Positions 8,797 through 17,478 of a stretch of 64,000 bases of DNA are shown here, in pieces. The stretch is from Streptomyces sp. NRRL F-6131 (GTDB lineage: Bacteria; Actinomycetota; Actinomycetes; Streptomycetales; Streptomycetaceae), in assembly GCA_000719695.1 (NCBI GenBank), contig JOHN01000001.1, positions 1-64,000 of the forward strand. Reading direction: 5' to 3'. A program made the translations under genes and the position numbers. The stretch's first letter is position 1, and the number at the start of each line of letters is the position of its first letter. The notes below the pieces were generated by a model. It searched no databases, was not told the origin of the DNA, and saw nothing but the letters and a program-made list of their open reading frames with translations.

Positions 8797-8800
8797 GAGC

Positions 8801-8839
8801 GGCCCGCCGCCGGGCCCCACGCGGGCCCGGCGGCGGGCC
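8801..8839 (-). terminator. second hairpin, terminator of the RecD2-like gene
   Basis: A perfect 17-bp GC-only stem (8801-8817 with 8823-8839) with a 5-nt loop lies five bases beyond the stop of the minus-strand gene. Confidence 0.65.
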
Positions 8840-8844
8840 CGAGG

Positions 8845-11103
8845 TCAGTACGCCTGGGTGGCGTTCTCGGCGAGGATCGCGCGCAGCCGGGTGGTGCGCG
8901 GAGCGGCGGGACGCTCGGCGACGGCCTGCGGGAGCGCCGGGCCCGCGGCGTGGACCACCGAGAGGTGCCGCTCGCCGCGGCCGAACGCGGTGTAGACCCA
9001 CTGCCGGCTGAGCGCCGCGCCCGCGTCGTCCGGCAGGACCACCACCGCGCCCGGCCAGTGCCGGCCGACCGCCTGGTGGACGGTCAGCGCCCAGCCGTGC
9101 CGCAGCTTTCCGGCCTCCGCGGGCGCGACGGTGCGGCGGGTGCCGTCCGGGTACTCCAGGTGCAGGCCGGCGGCGTCGCCGTCGACCACCCGGCCGAGCC
9201 GGGTGTGGCCGGGCGCGGGGGAGTCGGCGACCCGGTCGCCCGGGTCGAAGCCGGCGAACCGGCCCGGGCCCGGGTTGAGCCGGGCCTTGGCGGCGGCGTT
9301 CAGCGCGCGGGTGCCGGCCCCGCCGCCGTGCCCGGGGGTGAGCAGGACGACCTGCTCGGACGGGATGCCGAGGGCGCGCGGGATGGAGTCGGTGAGCAGC
9401 TGGATGGCGCGGTGGACGGCCTCACCGGCGTCCTTGGCGGTCAGGATGACCACCTCCTTGTCCGGCGCCTCGACCGGCTGGAGCTCGCCGATGCCGACGC
9501 CGGAGACCAGCTCGCCGATCGGGCCGAAGTCCGGGGTGCGGGAGGAGACGGCCGGGCAGACCTTGGCGGCGAGCAGGTCGGCGAAGAACCGGCCGGGGCC
9601 CGCCGACCAGAGCTGGCCGGGGTCGCCGCTGAGCACCAGCCGGCTGCCGTCGGCCAGCGACTCCAGCAGGGTGGCGGCCAGCTCGACGTCCAGCAGCGGG
9701 GCGTCCAGCACGATCAGCAGGTCCAGCGCGAGGGCGCCGTCCGAGGACCGGCCGGGGCCGGCCGCGCCGGCGAGCAGCTCGGCCAGCGTGGCGACGGGCA
9801 CGGGGGCCGGGGCGTCGGCGAGCGGGGCGAGCGCCGCGAAGGCGTCCCGGCCGTGGTCGGTCCAGGTGGCGGCCCAGGCGCGCAGCCCGAGGCCGGTGGC
9901 GGCGGCCAGCAGGGCGGCCGGTTCGGCGCGGGCGGCCTCGCCGCCGGTGTGCAGGACGAGCGCGCTCTCGGCGACCGCCCGGACCAGGGCGGTCGCGGAG
10001 GAGGAGGGGGCCGCCGCGGCGGCGGCCTCCCAGGCGGCCGGACCGGGTGCGGCGGGCGCGTGGTCGGCGGACGCGTCGACGGACTCCTCGACCGGGTCCC
10101 CGGCGGCGTCCTCGGCGGATGCGTCGACGGACCCCTCGACCGCCTCCTCGGCGTCATCGTCCTCGCCCGCCGCCTCGTCCCGCTCCGCCGGGTCCTCCCC
10201 GGGCACGAAGGTGGACATCAGCCGGACCAGGCCGTCGGCCAGGCTCTCCTCGGCCAGCGCCAGGCGCTCCAGGGCGAGCAGGGTCCGGGTCGGCGGCTCG
10301 TCCTCGTCGTCCCCGCCCGCCGCGTGCGCCTCGGCACCGGTGAGCTCCTCCTGGAACGGCATCGCCCGGCCGTCGAGCACCGCGGCCTGGACGGCGGCGG
10401 CGGAGTCCGGCACCCCGAGGCGGTCGAGACCGGCGGTCACCTCGCCGATCTCCAGGGCCGAGTGGCCGCGCAGCGCCGCCTGCTCCAGCAGCCAGCCGAC
10501 CAGCGCCTGCGCCCGCCGGGGGTCGCCCGGACCGGCCGCCGGACCGAGCAGACCGCGGGCGAAGCCGTCCGCGTGCTCGGGCCGGACGCCGGGCAGGGTG
10601 AGCACGGCCCACGGGTCCTCGCGGAGTTGCTCGGCCGCGCCGTCGCCGAAGACCGACACGGCGGCGGTGGCCAGTTCGGCGGGTGCGCCGCCCGCGGCGA
10701 GCACCTCGGCGGTGGCCTTGAGCGCCAGCGTCCGCTGCTCGTCCGTCACCGCCCGGTCGGTCGTGGTGCCGCCGGCGGGGGCCGCCCCGCTGTCCGCCCC
10801 GGTCTCCGCCGCGGCTCCGGCCGGGACCGGCCCGGCGGCGCCCTCGGCGGACCGGCCGACCGAGCGGACCCGCTCGGCCAGCGCCGCGACGGCCGCCGCC
10901 CGCTCCGCCGGGTCGACGGCCGGACCGGCCACGTCCGAAGCCGGCTCGGTCTCGCCCGGGGTCGCCGCATCCGCCGACGCCTCGCCCGCCGACCCCCGGT
11001 CCGTCGACGCCTGGGCGGGAACGGAGCCCCGGTCGGCCGCCTCGCCGCCGGCACCCGCGCCCGCCGAGGTCTCCTCCGGAGCGCCGTTCTCCGCGTCAGT
11101 CAT
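8845..11103 (-). CDS. RecD2-like helix-hairpin-helix protein with lost ATPase motifs
   Basis: A 752-residue protein. Residues 1-110 are low-complexity Ala/Glu/Gly. A helix-hairpin-helix-like region follows (LREDPWAVLTLPGVRPEHAD), then an acidic linker and a RecD-like core. Later RecD2 motifs are recognisable: SGDPGQLWSAGPGRFFADL (motif III), a C-terminal WALTVHQAVGRHWPGAVVVL (AxTxHxxQG type) and VYTAFGRGE. However, the Walker A position reads TGGEAARAEPAALL and the Walker B position reads LLIVLDAPLLD, so both key motifs are gone. It probably binds DNA or a partner without ATP hydrolysis. ATG 11103 has GGAG six bases upstream; a GTG at 11115 is less likely. Confidence 0.72.
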   Translation of the reverse strand: MTDAENGAPEETSAGAGAGGEAADRGSVPAQASTDRGSAGEASADAATPGETEPASDVAGPAVDPAERAAAVAALAERVRSVGRSAEGAAGPVPAGAAAETGADSGAAPAGGTTTDRAVTDEQRTLALKATAEVLAAGGAPAELATAAVSVFGDGAAEQLREDPWAVLTLPGVRPEHADGFARGLLGPAAGPGDPRRAQALVGWLLEQAALRGHSALEIGEVTAGLDRLGVPDSAAAVQAAVLDGRAMPFQEELTGAEAHAAGGDDEDEPPTRTLLALERLALAEESLADGLVRLMSTFVPGEDPAERDEAAGEDDDAEEAVEGSVDASAEDAAGDPVEESVDASADHAPAAPGPAAWEAAAAAAPSSSATALVRAVAESALVLHTGGEAARAEPAALLAAATGLGLRAWAATWTDHGRDAFAALAPLADAPAPVPVATLAELLAGAAGPGRSSDGALALDLLIVLDAPLLDVELAATLLESLADGSRLVLSGDPGQLWSAGPGRFFADLLAAKVCPAVSSRTPDFGPIGELVSGVGIGELQPVEAPDKEVVILTAKDAGEAVHRAIQLLTDSIPRALGIPSEQVVLLTPGHGGGAGTRALNAAAKARLNPGPGRFAGFDPGDRVADSPAPGHTRLGRVVDGDAAGLHLEYPDGTRRTVAPAEAGKLRHGWALTVHQAVGRHWPGAVVVLPDDAGAALSRQWVYTAFGRGERHLSVVHAAGPALPQAVAERPAAPRTTRLRAILAENATQAY

Positions 11104-11255
11104 CGTCCGCTCCACAAAAGCTCAACTCCACTGCTGGGTACCGGCCGCCCCGTGCAGCGGGCGGTCGGCGGGTCGGGCCGGTCCGGGGCCGCGCGGGGCG
11201 GCCGGGCCGGCGGTCGGTCGGTTCGGGCAGGCTCGGGCGCGGGGTCGAGCGGCCG

Positions 11256-12236
11256 CTACAGCTCGCTCCACCCCTGGTCGGGGTAGCGGTGCACCGGCGC
11301 CGAAATGTCGTCGAGCGCACCGCGGATCTCCTCCGGAAGCGTAAGCGCCTCCACCGACAGCGCCGCCTGCAGCTGTCCCACGGTGCGGGCCCCGACCAGC
11401 GCGCTGGCCACCCCGGGCCGGTCCCGGACCCAGGCGAGCGCGACCGCCAGCGGGCTGCTGGCGAGCCCGTCGGCGGCGGTGGCGACGGCGTCCACGATCC
11501 GCCGGGCGCGCTCCCCGAGGTACGGCTGGACGAACCCGGACAGGTACGGCGAGGCGCCGCGGGAGTCCTGCGGGAGGCCGTGCCGGTACTTGCCGGTGAG
11601 CACGCCGCGGCCGAGCGGGGAGGCGGCGAGCAGCCCGACCCCGGCGTCCCGCGCGGCGGGCAGGGCCTCCCGTTCGAGGCCGCGCTGGAGCAGCGAGTAC
11701 TCCAGCTGCGACCCGGCCAGCGGCACCCGGCCGTGGTGGGCGGCCTGCCAGGTGGCGGCCTTGGCCAGCTGCCACCCGCTGAAGTCGCAGACGCCGACGT
11801 AGCGGGCCCGGCCGGAGGAGACGGCGATGTCGAGGGCGCTGAGGGTCTCCTCGACCGGGGTGGCCGGGTCGAAGGCGTGCACCTGCCAGAGGTCGACGTA
11901 GTCGGTGCCGAGCCGGCGCAGTGAGGCGTCGAGCGCGGCGAGCAGGTGGCCGCGCGAGCCGTCGAAGCGGCGGCCGGCGGCCGGGACGCTGCCGGCCTTG
12001 GTGGCGATGACCAGGTCGGAGCGGGGGACGAGGCTGTCGGTGAGCCGGGAGAGCAGGTACTCGGCGTCGCCGTCGGCGTAGACGTCGGCGGTGTCGACGA
12101 GGTTGCCGCCGGCGTCGACGAACTCCTTGAGCTGGTCGGCGGCCTCCTGCTCGTCGGTGGCGCGGCCCCAGGTCATGGTGCCGAGGCCGAGTCGGGAGAC
12201 CTGCAGTCCGGTGCGGCCGAGGTGACGCTTTTCCAT
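11256..12236 (-). CDS. aldo/keto reductase
   Basis: A 326-residue NADPH-dependent (alpha/beta)8-barrel reductase. Signatures: LGRTGLQVSRLGLGTMTWG at the N terminus, DTADVYADGDAE containing the catalytic Asp-Tyr pair, and the cofactor-binding SALVGARTVGQL near the C terminus. Members reduce aldehydes and ketones; the physiological substrate is unknown. The start is ATG 12234-12236 (MEKRHLG). It lies upstream of, and probably separately from, the RecD2-like gene (about 150 bases apart, same strand) and is divergent from the LLM oxidoreductase. Confidence 0.9.
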   Translation of the reverse strand: MEKRHLGRTGLQVSRLGLGTMTWGRATDEQEAADQLKEFVDAGGNLVDTADVYADGDAEYLLSRLTDSLVPRSDLVIATKAGSVPAAGRRFDGSRGHLLAALDASLRRLGTDYVDLWQVHAFDPATPVEETLSALDIAVSSGRARYVGVCDFSGWQLAKAATWQAAHHGRVPLAGSQLEYSLLQRGLEREALPAARDAGVGLLAASPLGRGVLTGKYRHGLPQDSRGASPYLSGFVQPYLGERARRIVDAVATAADGLASSPLAVALAWVRDRPGVASALVGARTVGQLQAALSVEALTLPEEIRGALDDISAPVHRYPDQGWSEL

Positions 12237-12536
12237 CGGACGTGCCCTCTCACTGGCCGAAGGTGCGGTGGCGGCGCGGCGGGACCGGGTGGCACCGCGG
12301 CCGGGACGACGGGGGGCGAACGCGCAGGTGAGGCGAGGCGCCCCCACGTCGGCTGAGCGTAGCGGCCGGTGCCCGGGCAGGTGTGCAGACCCGCAGGACG
12401 ACCACCGCCCGCCGCGCCGCTCCGGACGGGCGCGGCGCGCGGCCGAAATGTGACCCGGCGCACTCCTACCGGCCAGTAGCATGTCCGCCGGACGCGCCGC
12501 TACCCTCACGACACACCCGACTGGAAGGCAGTGCCC

Positions 12537-13595
12537 ATGCGACTCGGCATCAACCTCGGCTACTGGGGACTCGGCATGGACGCCGACAACATCGCCGTCG
12601 CCCAGGAGGCCGACCGGCTCGGCTTCTCGGTCTGCTGGGCCGCCGAGGCCTACGGTTCGGACGCGGCCACCGTGCTGTCCTTCGTCGCCGCGCGGACCGA
12701 GCGGATCGACGTGGGCTCGGCGATCTTCCAGATCCCGGCCCGCACCCCCGCGATGACCGCGATGACCGCCGCCACCCTGGACACCCTCTCCGGCGGCCGC
12801 TTCCGGCTCGGCCTCGGCGTCTCCGGCCCGCAGGTCTCCGAGGGCTGGTACGGCGTGAAGTTCGACAAGCCGCTGGCCCGCACCCGCGAGTACGTGGAGA
12901 TCATCCGCAAGGCGATGTCCCGCGAGCGGCTGGTGCACGAGGGCGACCACTGGACGCTGCCGCTGCCCGGCGGCCCCGGCAAGCCGATCAAGCTCACCGT
13001 GCACCCGGTGCGCGAGCACATCCCGCTGTACATCGCCGCGATCGGCCCGAAGAACCTGGAGCAGACCGGCGAGATCGCGGACGGCTGGCTCGGCATCTTC
13101 TTCGACCCCGAGCACGCCGCGCTCTCCCTCGACCCGCTGAAGGCCGGCCGGGTCAGGGCCGGCGCCGGGGCCGGCCGGGAGTTCGAGGGCTTCGACGTCT
13201 GCCCGACCGTCGCCATCGCGGTCGGCGAGGACATCAAGGCGGGCGTCGACTCGCAGCGCTCGTACACCGCGCTCTACATCGGCGGCATGGGCAGCAAGGA
13301 GAAGAACTTCTACAACCAGCTCGCCCGTCGGATGGGCTACGAGCAGGCCGCCGACGAGGTCCAGGAGCGCTACCTGGCCAGGGACTACGCGGGCGCGGCC
13401 GCCGCCGTCCCGCACGAGCTCATCGACGCCACCTCGCTGATCGGCGACACCGCCCGGATCGCCGACCGGATGCAGGCCTACGCGGACGCGGGCGTCACCA
13501 CGCTCACCCTGGCCCCGGCCGGCTTCACCCTCGACGAGCGGATCACCGCGCTGCGCACCGGCGTCGAGGCGCTGGAGCGCGCCGGTCTGGCCTGA
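12537..13595 (+). CDS. LLM class F420-dependent oxidoreductase
   Basis: A 352-residue luciferase-like monooxygenase barrel. It shows RLGINLGYWG at the N terminus, SAIFQIPARTPAMTAMTAAT, GRFRLGLGVSGPQVSEGWYG and a C-terminal TLTLAPAGF strand. In actinomycetes such proteins use the deazaflavin F420 or FMN; the substrate is not known. ATG 12537 is preferred over GTG 12531 because GGAAGG lies eight bases upstream of the ATG and only two from the GTG. The next gene, corA, is convergent. Confidence 0.88.
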   Translation: MRLGINLGYWGLGMDADNIAVAQEADRLGFSVCWAAEAYGSDAATVLSFVAARTERIDVGSAIFQIPARTPAMTAMTAATLDTLSGGRFRLGLGVSGPQVSEGWYGVKFDKPLARTREYVEIIRKAMSRERLVHEGDHWTLPLPGGPGKPIKLTVHPVREHIPLYIAAIGPKNLEQTGEIADGWLGIFFDPEHAALSLDPLKAGRVRAGAGAGREFEGFDVCPTVAIAVGEDIKAGVDSQRSYTALYIGGMGSKEKNFYNQLARRMGYEQAADEVQERYLARDYAGAAAAVPHELIDATSLIGDTARIADRMQAYADAGVTTLTLAPAGFTLDERITALRTGVEALERAGLA

Positions 13596-13604
13596 CCGCC
13601 CGCG

Positions 13605-13642
13605 CCGGTGCGGCCCCGCCCGCGCGGACGGGGCCGCACCGG
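13605..13642. terminator. bidirectional terminator between LLM and corA genes
   Basis: A perfect 14-bp stem (13605-13618 with 13629-13642) with a 10-nt loop fills the gap between two convergent stop codons. Confidence 0.75.
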
Positions 13643-13644
13643 GG

Positions 13645-14637
13645 CTACAGCCAGCCGTGCCGCTTGAACACCCGGTGCAGCAGCACGCAGACCACCACCA
13701 TCAGCACCACCGCCGCCGGGTAGCCCCAGGGCTGGTGCAGCTCGGGCATGTGCTCGAAGTTCATCCCGTACACACCGGCGATCATCGTCGGCACGGCGGC
13801 CAGCGCCGCCCAGGCGGAGATCTTCCGCATGTCGTTGTTCTGCTGCACGCTGACCTGCGCCAGGTTCGCGGCGAGGATGTCGGAGAGCAGCCGGTCCATG
13901 CCCTCCACCTGGTCGTTGGCGCGGGCCAGGTGGTCGGCGACGTCCCGCAGGTACGGCAGCGCCTCGGCGCGGACGTACGGCACGCCGCCGCGCTCCAGTC
14001 GCAGCATCGGGTCGAGCAGCGGGCCGGTGGCCCGGCGGACGGTGACCAGCTGCCGTTTGTAGCCGTAGATCCGGCTCGCGATGTCCCGACCCACCCGGCC
14101 GGGGGCGAACACGTCGGCCTCCAACTCGTCGAGGTCCGTCTGGAGCCCGACCACCACGTCCACGTAGCCGTCCACGACGGTGTCGCAGACCGAGTGCAGC
14201 ACCGCGCTCGGGCCGTACCTGAGCACCTCCGGCTGCCGCTCCAGCTCGGCGCGCAGGTCGCCGAGCGGGCTGTCGGCGCCGTGCCGGACGGTCATCACGA
14301 AGTCCTCGCCGACGAAGAGCATCACCTCGCCGCTGGTCACCGCGTGGCCGCCGGGGTGGTAACCGAGCGTCTTGAGCGCGACGAACAGCGAGTCCTGGTA
14401 CGCCTCGACCTTGGGGCGCTGGTGGGCGCCGACCGCGTCCTCGACCGCGAGCGGGTGCAGCCCGAACTCGGACGCGACCTCGTCGAGCTCCTCGGCGCTG
14501 GGCTCGAACAGGCCTATCCAGACGAAGCCGCCGCGCCCCGCCTTCCGTGCGGCGGCGAGGGTCCCGGCGGGGCCCTCGGGCGTCGCGACCGGTCGGCCGT
14601 CGCGGTAGATGGCGCAATGCACGATCATGCGGGCCAT
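13645..14637 (-). CDS. corA: CorA-family magnesium/cobalt transporter
   Basis: A 330-residue inner-membrane protein. The long N-terminal cytoplasmic funnel includes FVWIGLFEPSAEELDEVA and HPLAVEDAV. Two C-terminal membrane helices flank the family signature YGMNF (about residues 290-294), followed by a MPEL loop. CorA pentamers admit Mg2+ or Co2+ down the membrane potential. The start ATG at 14635-14637 has AGGGG five bases upstream; an ATG three codons later is possible. It is divergent from the histidine phosphatase gene. Confidence 0.9.
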   Translation of the reverse strand: MARMIVHCAIYRDGRPVATPEGPAGTLAAARKAGRGGFVWIGLFEPSAEELDEVASEFGLHPLAVEDAVGAHQRPKVEAYQDSLFVALKTLGYHPGGHAVTSGEVMLFVGEDFVMTVRHGADSPLGDLRAELERQPEVLRYGPSAVLHSVCDTVVDGYVDVVVGLQTDLDELEADVFAPGRVGRDIASRIYGYKRQLVTVRRATGPLLDPMLRLERGGVPYVRAEALPYLRDVADHLARANDQVEGMDRLLSDILAANLAQVSVQQNNDMRKISAWAALAAVPTMIAGVYGMNFEHMPELHQPWGYPAAVVLMVVVCVLLHRVFKRHGWL

Positions 14638-14857
14638 TCTGGCCCCTGGGGCCGATCGGAAACATCCGCCGCGACGACGGTTCGCCCCGGCACCGGTTCC
14701 GCCGCACCCGGCCCTCCGCCCCGCCTCCCGGCCGGAACCCAACCGGAACCCGGCCCGCTCGCGCCCCGCTCCCGGCCCGCTCGCGCCCAGCCCACCGCGC
14801 CCGCCGCGGCGGTCCGACCAAGATCCGGAAGCCCGCCCGCGACGGCCCGGGAGGCCG

Positions 14858-14870
14858 TAGGGTGGGCCCA
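14858..14870 (+). promoter_or_regulatory. putative leaderless -10 element of the phosphatase gene
   Basis: TAGGGT (14858-14863) lies six bases before the ATG at 14870, and no ribosome site is present. The -35 region is not recognisable. Confidence 0.45.
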
Positions 14871-15607
14871 TGCCCACCCTGCTGCTCGTCCGCCACGGCC
14901 GCTCCACCGCGAACACCGCCGGAATCCTGGCCGGTTGGACGCCCGGGGTGGACCTCGACGACACCGGGCGCGAGCAGGCCGCCGCGCTCGCCGGCCGGCT
15001 CGCCCCCGTCCCGCTGGTCCAGGCGGTCAGCAGCCCGCTGGAGCGCTGCCGGCAGACCCTGGAGCCGCTGCTCGCCGTCCGCCCCGAGCTGGCCGGCCCC
15101 GCGCGGGGCGGCGCGGCGCCGGGCGAGCCCGCGCTGGACGAGCGGCTCGGTGAGTGCCACTACGGCGAGTGGACCGGCCGGCCGCTGGCCGAGCTGGCCA
15201 AGGAACCGCTCTGGCGCACCGTCCAGGACCACGCGGCCGCCGCCGCCTTCCCCGGCGGCGAGTCGCTGCGCGAGCTGAGCCACCGCACGGTGGGCGCGGT
15301 CCGCGAGTGGAACGAGAAGATCGCCGCCGAGCACGGCGAGGACGCGGTCTGGATCGCCTGCTCGCACGGCGACGTGATCAAGGCCGTGGTGGCCGACGCG
15401 CTCGGCCTCCACCTCGACCACTTCCAGCGGATCAACGTCGACCCCTGCTCGGTCACGGCGATCCGCTACACCGAGCGCCGCCCGTTCGTGCTGCGGATGG
15501 GCGACACCGGCGACCTCTCCTCCCTCGCCCCGCGGCCCGCCGGCGGGCCCGGCCGGGGCGGCGCGAGCGGGGACGCCGTGGTCGGCGGCTCCACCGGTAC
15601 GGCCTGA
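14870..15607 (+). CDS. histidine phosphatase superfamily protein (MSMEG_4193/TIGR03848 type)
   Basis: A 245-residue cytosolic protein with the phosphoglycerate-mutase-like motif LLVRHGRSTAN at residues 5-15 (phospho-accepting His) and the second catalytic histidine in WIACSHGDVIKAVV. An acidic catalytic Glu lies in ERLGECHYGEW. It matches an actinobacterial family called putative phosphomutases. The C-terminal 35 residues are disordered Gly/Ala/Pro. It sits just before the DUF3090 and PI3K-like genes, which are commonly its partners; the substrate is unknown. Confidence 0.86.
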   Translation: MPTLLLVRHGRSTANTAGILAGWTPGVDLDDTGREQAAALAGRLAPVPLVQAVSSPLERCRQTLEPLLAVRPELAGPARGGAAPGEPALDERLGECHYGEWTGRPLAELAKEPLWRTVQDHAAAAAFPGGESLRELSHRTVGAVREWNEKIAAEHGEDAVWIACSHGDVIKAVVADALGLHLDHFQRINVDPCSVTAIRYTERRPFVLRMGDTGDLSSLAPRPAGGPGRGGASGDAVVGGSTGTA

Positions 15608-15652
15608 ACCGTCCGTCGAGGCCTCGGCTCCCCGGCCCGGCCCGGGAGGTCG

Positions 15653-15658
15653 TAGGGT
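15653..15658 (+). promoter_or_regulatory. putative -10 element for the DUF3090/kinase-like operon
   Basis: TAGGGT at 15653-15658 lies about 165 bases before the DUF3090 start. It would give a 5' leader of about 160 bases. The intervening sequence has no convincing gene. Confidence 0.35.
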
Positions 15659-15823
15659 GACCAGTGGGCCCCGGCGCGTCCGGCCGCGTACCCCGGACCA
15701 CCCGATCCGGAGCCCGCACCCGGAGCCCGGAAGCCCGACAGTCCGACCAAGAGCCCGAGCCCGACCCCGAACCCAGCGACGTCCCCGACGTCCACGACGA
15801 TCGATACGATCCGGAGCGAGAGC

Positions 15824-16393
15824 GTGCCCCGTCAGGTCCACTTCTACGACCAGCCCGAACGGTTCGTGGCCGGTACCGTCGGCCAGCCCGGCGCCCGGGC
15901 GTTCTACCTGCAGGCCAGCGCCCGGGGGCGGATCACCAGCGTGCTGCTGGAGAAGACCCAGGTCGCCGCGCTCGCGGAGCGGATCGAGGAGGTCCTCGAC
16001 GAGGCCCTGCGCCGCAGCGGCGGCGACGCCACCATCCCGGCCAGCGCCCCGCAGGACCTGCTGGACACCGCGCCGCTGGACCTGCCGCTGGAGCAGGAGT
16101 TCCGGGTCGGCACGATGGCGCTGGCCTGGGACAGCGTGGACGGCTGCCTGGTCGTCGAGGCGCAGGCGCTGATCGAGGACGAGGAGGGCGAGGAGGAGGG
16201 CGCCGCCGTCTTCGAGGACGACGAGAACGGTCCCGACATGCTCCGGGTGCGGCTGTCCGGCGCGATGGCCCGGGTGTTCGCCAAGCGCGCGCTGGACCTC
16301 GTCGCGGCGGGCCGCCGGCCCTGCCCGTTCTGCAACCTCCCGCTCGACCCGGAGGGCCACCTGTGCCCGCGCGCGAACGGGTACCGGCGCTGA
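15824..16393 (+). CDS. DUF3090 family protein
   Basis: A 189-residue protein starting with PRQVHFYDQPERFVAGTVG and containing GARAFYLQASARGRITSVLL, the hallmark of DUF3090 (TIGR03847). The C-terminal CPFCNLPLDPEGHLCPRANG is a treble-clef-like zinc-binding motif with three cysteines. The function is unknown. GTG 15824 is used, with GGAG about eight bases upstream. Its last 31 bases overlap the next gene, a sign of translational coupling and a shared role with the kinase-like protein. Confidence 0.9.
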   Translation: MPRQVHFYDQPERFVAGTVGQPGARAFYLQASARGRITSVLLEKTQVAALAERIEEVLDEALRRSGGDATIPASAPQDLLDTAPLDLPLEQEFRVGTMALAWDSVDGCLVVEAQALIEDEEGEEEGAAVFEDDENGPDMLRVRLSGAMARVFAKRALDLVAAGRRPCPFCNLPLDPEGHLCPRANGYRR

Positions 16394-17250
16394 ACACCCG
16401 GCCGGCCGACGAACTCGGGCCGCCGCGCTCCGACCCGGCCGAGGCCGCCGCCCTCGCCGCCGACCCGGCCACCGCGCTGCGGCTGCTGCGCGAGGGCGCG
16501 CTCACCGTGCACGGCCGGCTCACCGACGCCTCCAACGCCGCGCTCTACTGCACCGTCGACGCGGACGGCCTCGCCGCGCAGGCCGTCTACAAGCCGGTGG
16601 CCGGGGAGCGCCCGCTCTGGGACTTCCCGGACGGCACCCTGGCCGGGCGCGAGGTCGCCGCGTACGAGCTGTCCGCCGCCACCGGCTGGGGCCTCGTCCC
16701 GCCCACCGTGCTGCGCGAGGGCCCGCACGGGCCGGGCATGGTGCAGCTCTGGGTGGAACCCGATCCGGAGGCCGCCCCGCTGCTCGCGCTCCAGGACCCG
16801 GGCGGTCCCGAGGACGGCTGGCTGCCGATCGTCCGGGCCGAGGTGGGCGACGGGCGCACGGCGCTGCTGGTCCACCCCGACGACGCGCGGCTGCGCCGGC
16901 TCGCGGTGCTGGACGCCGTCCTCAACAACGCCGACCGCAAGGGCGGCCATCTGATCCCGGCCGCCGACGGCCGGATCTACGGCATCGACCACGGCGTCAC
17001 CTTCAACACCGAGGACAAGCTGCGCACCCTGCTCTGGGGCTGGGCCGGGCAGCCGCTGCCCGAGGAGGCCGCGGCGGTGCTGGCCGGGCTGGCCGGGCAG
17101 CTGGACGGCGCGCTGGGGGAGCGGCTGGCCCCGCACCTGACGGCGGCCGAGCTGGACGCGGCCCGGGCCCGGGTGGCCGCGCTGCTCGCCACCGGCGCCC
17201 ACCCGCTGCCCTCCGAGGACTGGCCGTCCATCCCCTGGCCGCCGATCTGA
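16363..17250 (+). CDS. PI3/PI4-kinase-like family protein (TIGR03843 / SCO1664 type)
   Basis: A 295-residue cytosolic protein of an actinobacterial family distantly related to phosphatidylinositol 3/4-kinases. Kinase-like features: AVYKPVAGERPLWDFPDG (lysine of the ATP site), LDAVLNNADRKGGHLIPAADG (catalytic loop with Asn-Asp) and GIDHGVTFNTEDKLRTLLWG (metal-binding Asp). The substrate is unproven. GTG 16363 overlaps the DUF3090 gene by 31 bases and has GGAGGG six bases upstream, inside that gene. The stop codon lies within the first unit of a 16-bp tandem repeat. Confidence 0.85.
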   Translation: MPARERVPALNTRPADELGPPRSDPAEAAALAADPATALRLLREGALTVHGRLTDASNAALYCTVDADGLAAQAVYKPVAGERPLWDFPDGTLAGREVAAYELSAATGWGLVPPTVLREGPHGPGMVQLWVEPDPEAAPLLALQDPGGPEDGWLPIVRAEVGDGRTALLVHPDDARLRRLAVLDAVLNNADRKGGHLIPAADGRIYGIDHGVTFNTEDKLRTLLWGWAGQPLPEEAAAVLAGLAGQLDGALGERLAPHLTAAELDAARARVAALLATGAHPLPSEDWPSIPWPPI

Positions 17251-17371
17251 CGACCCGCCGTTCTGACGACGCGCCGTTCTGGCGGCCGGCCGTTCTGACG
17301 ACCCGCTGTTCTGGCGGCCCGCTGTTCTGACGATCAGCCGTTCTGACGATCCGACGGTCCGGCGGCCCGCC
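17244..17371 (+). repeat. eight tandem copies of a 16-bp unit
   Basis: Direct repeats with a strict 16-base period and consensus GTTCTGACGACCCGCC run from 17244 to 17371. The best-conserved units are 2-7 (17260-17355); units 1 and 8 differ more and a decayed ninth unit may follow (17372-17387). Unit 1 overlaps the last codons and the TGA of the kinase-like gene. Two alternating variants (TGACGAC and TGGCGGC) are visible. Confidence 0.85.
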
Positions 17372-17478
17372 GGGCCGACGGTTCGAAGGTCGGCCGCCCC
17401 CGCGGTCCGACCGTCCGCGGGTCCCTCCCGTCGGCAGTGGTCTGGACCGGTGCCCGGTCCCGGCCGCACACTGCGACG

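Noticed and set aside
13478..16360. Long minus-strand frame of 960 codons across corA, phosphatase and DUF3090 genes
   Set aside because: Its sequence is shadow protein, mostly Arg/Gly/Pro, and it covers genes with clear domains on other frames.
15664..16362. In-frame N-terminal extension of the PI3K-like gene from GTG 15664, right behind a TAGGGT
   Set aside because: The extension runs through DUF3090 in a different frame and reads as Arg/Gly-rich shadow. GTG 16363 has a good ribosome site, and TAGGGT is better taken as the promoter of the DUF3090 operon.
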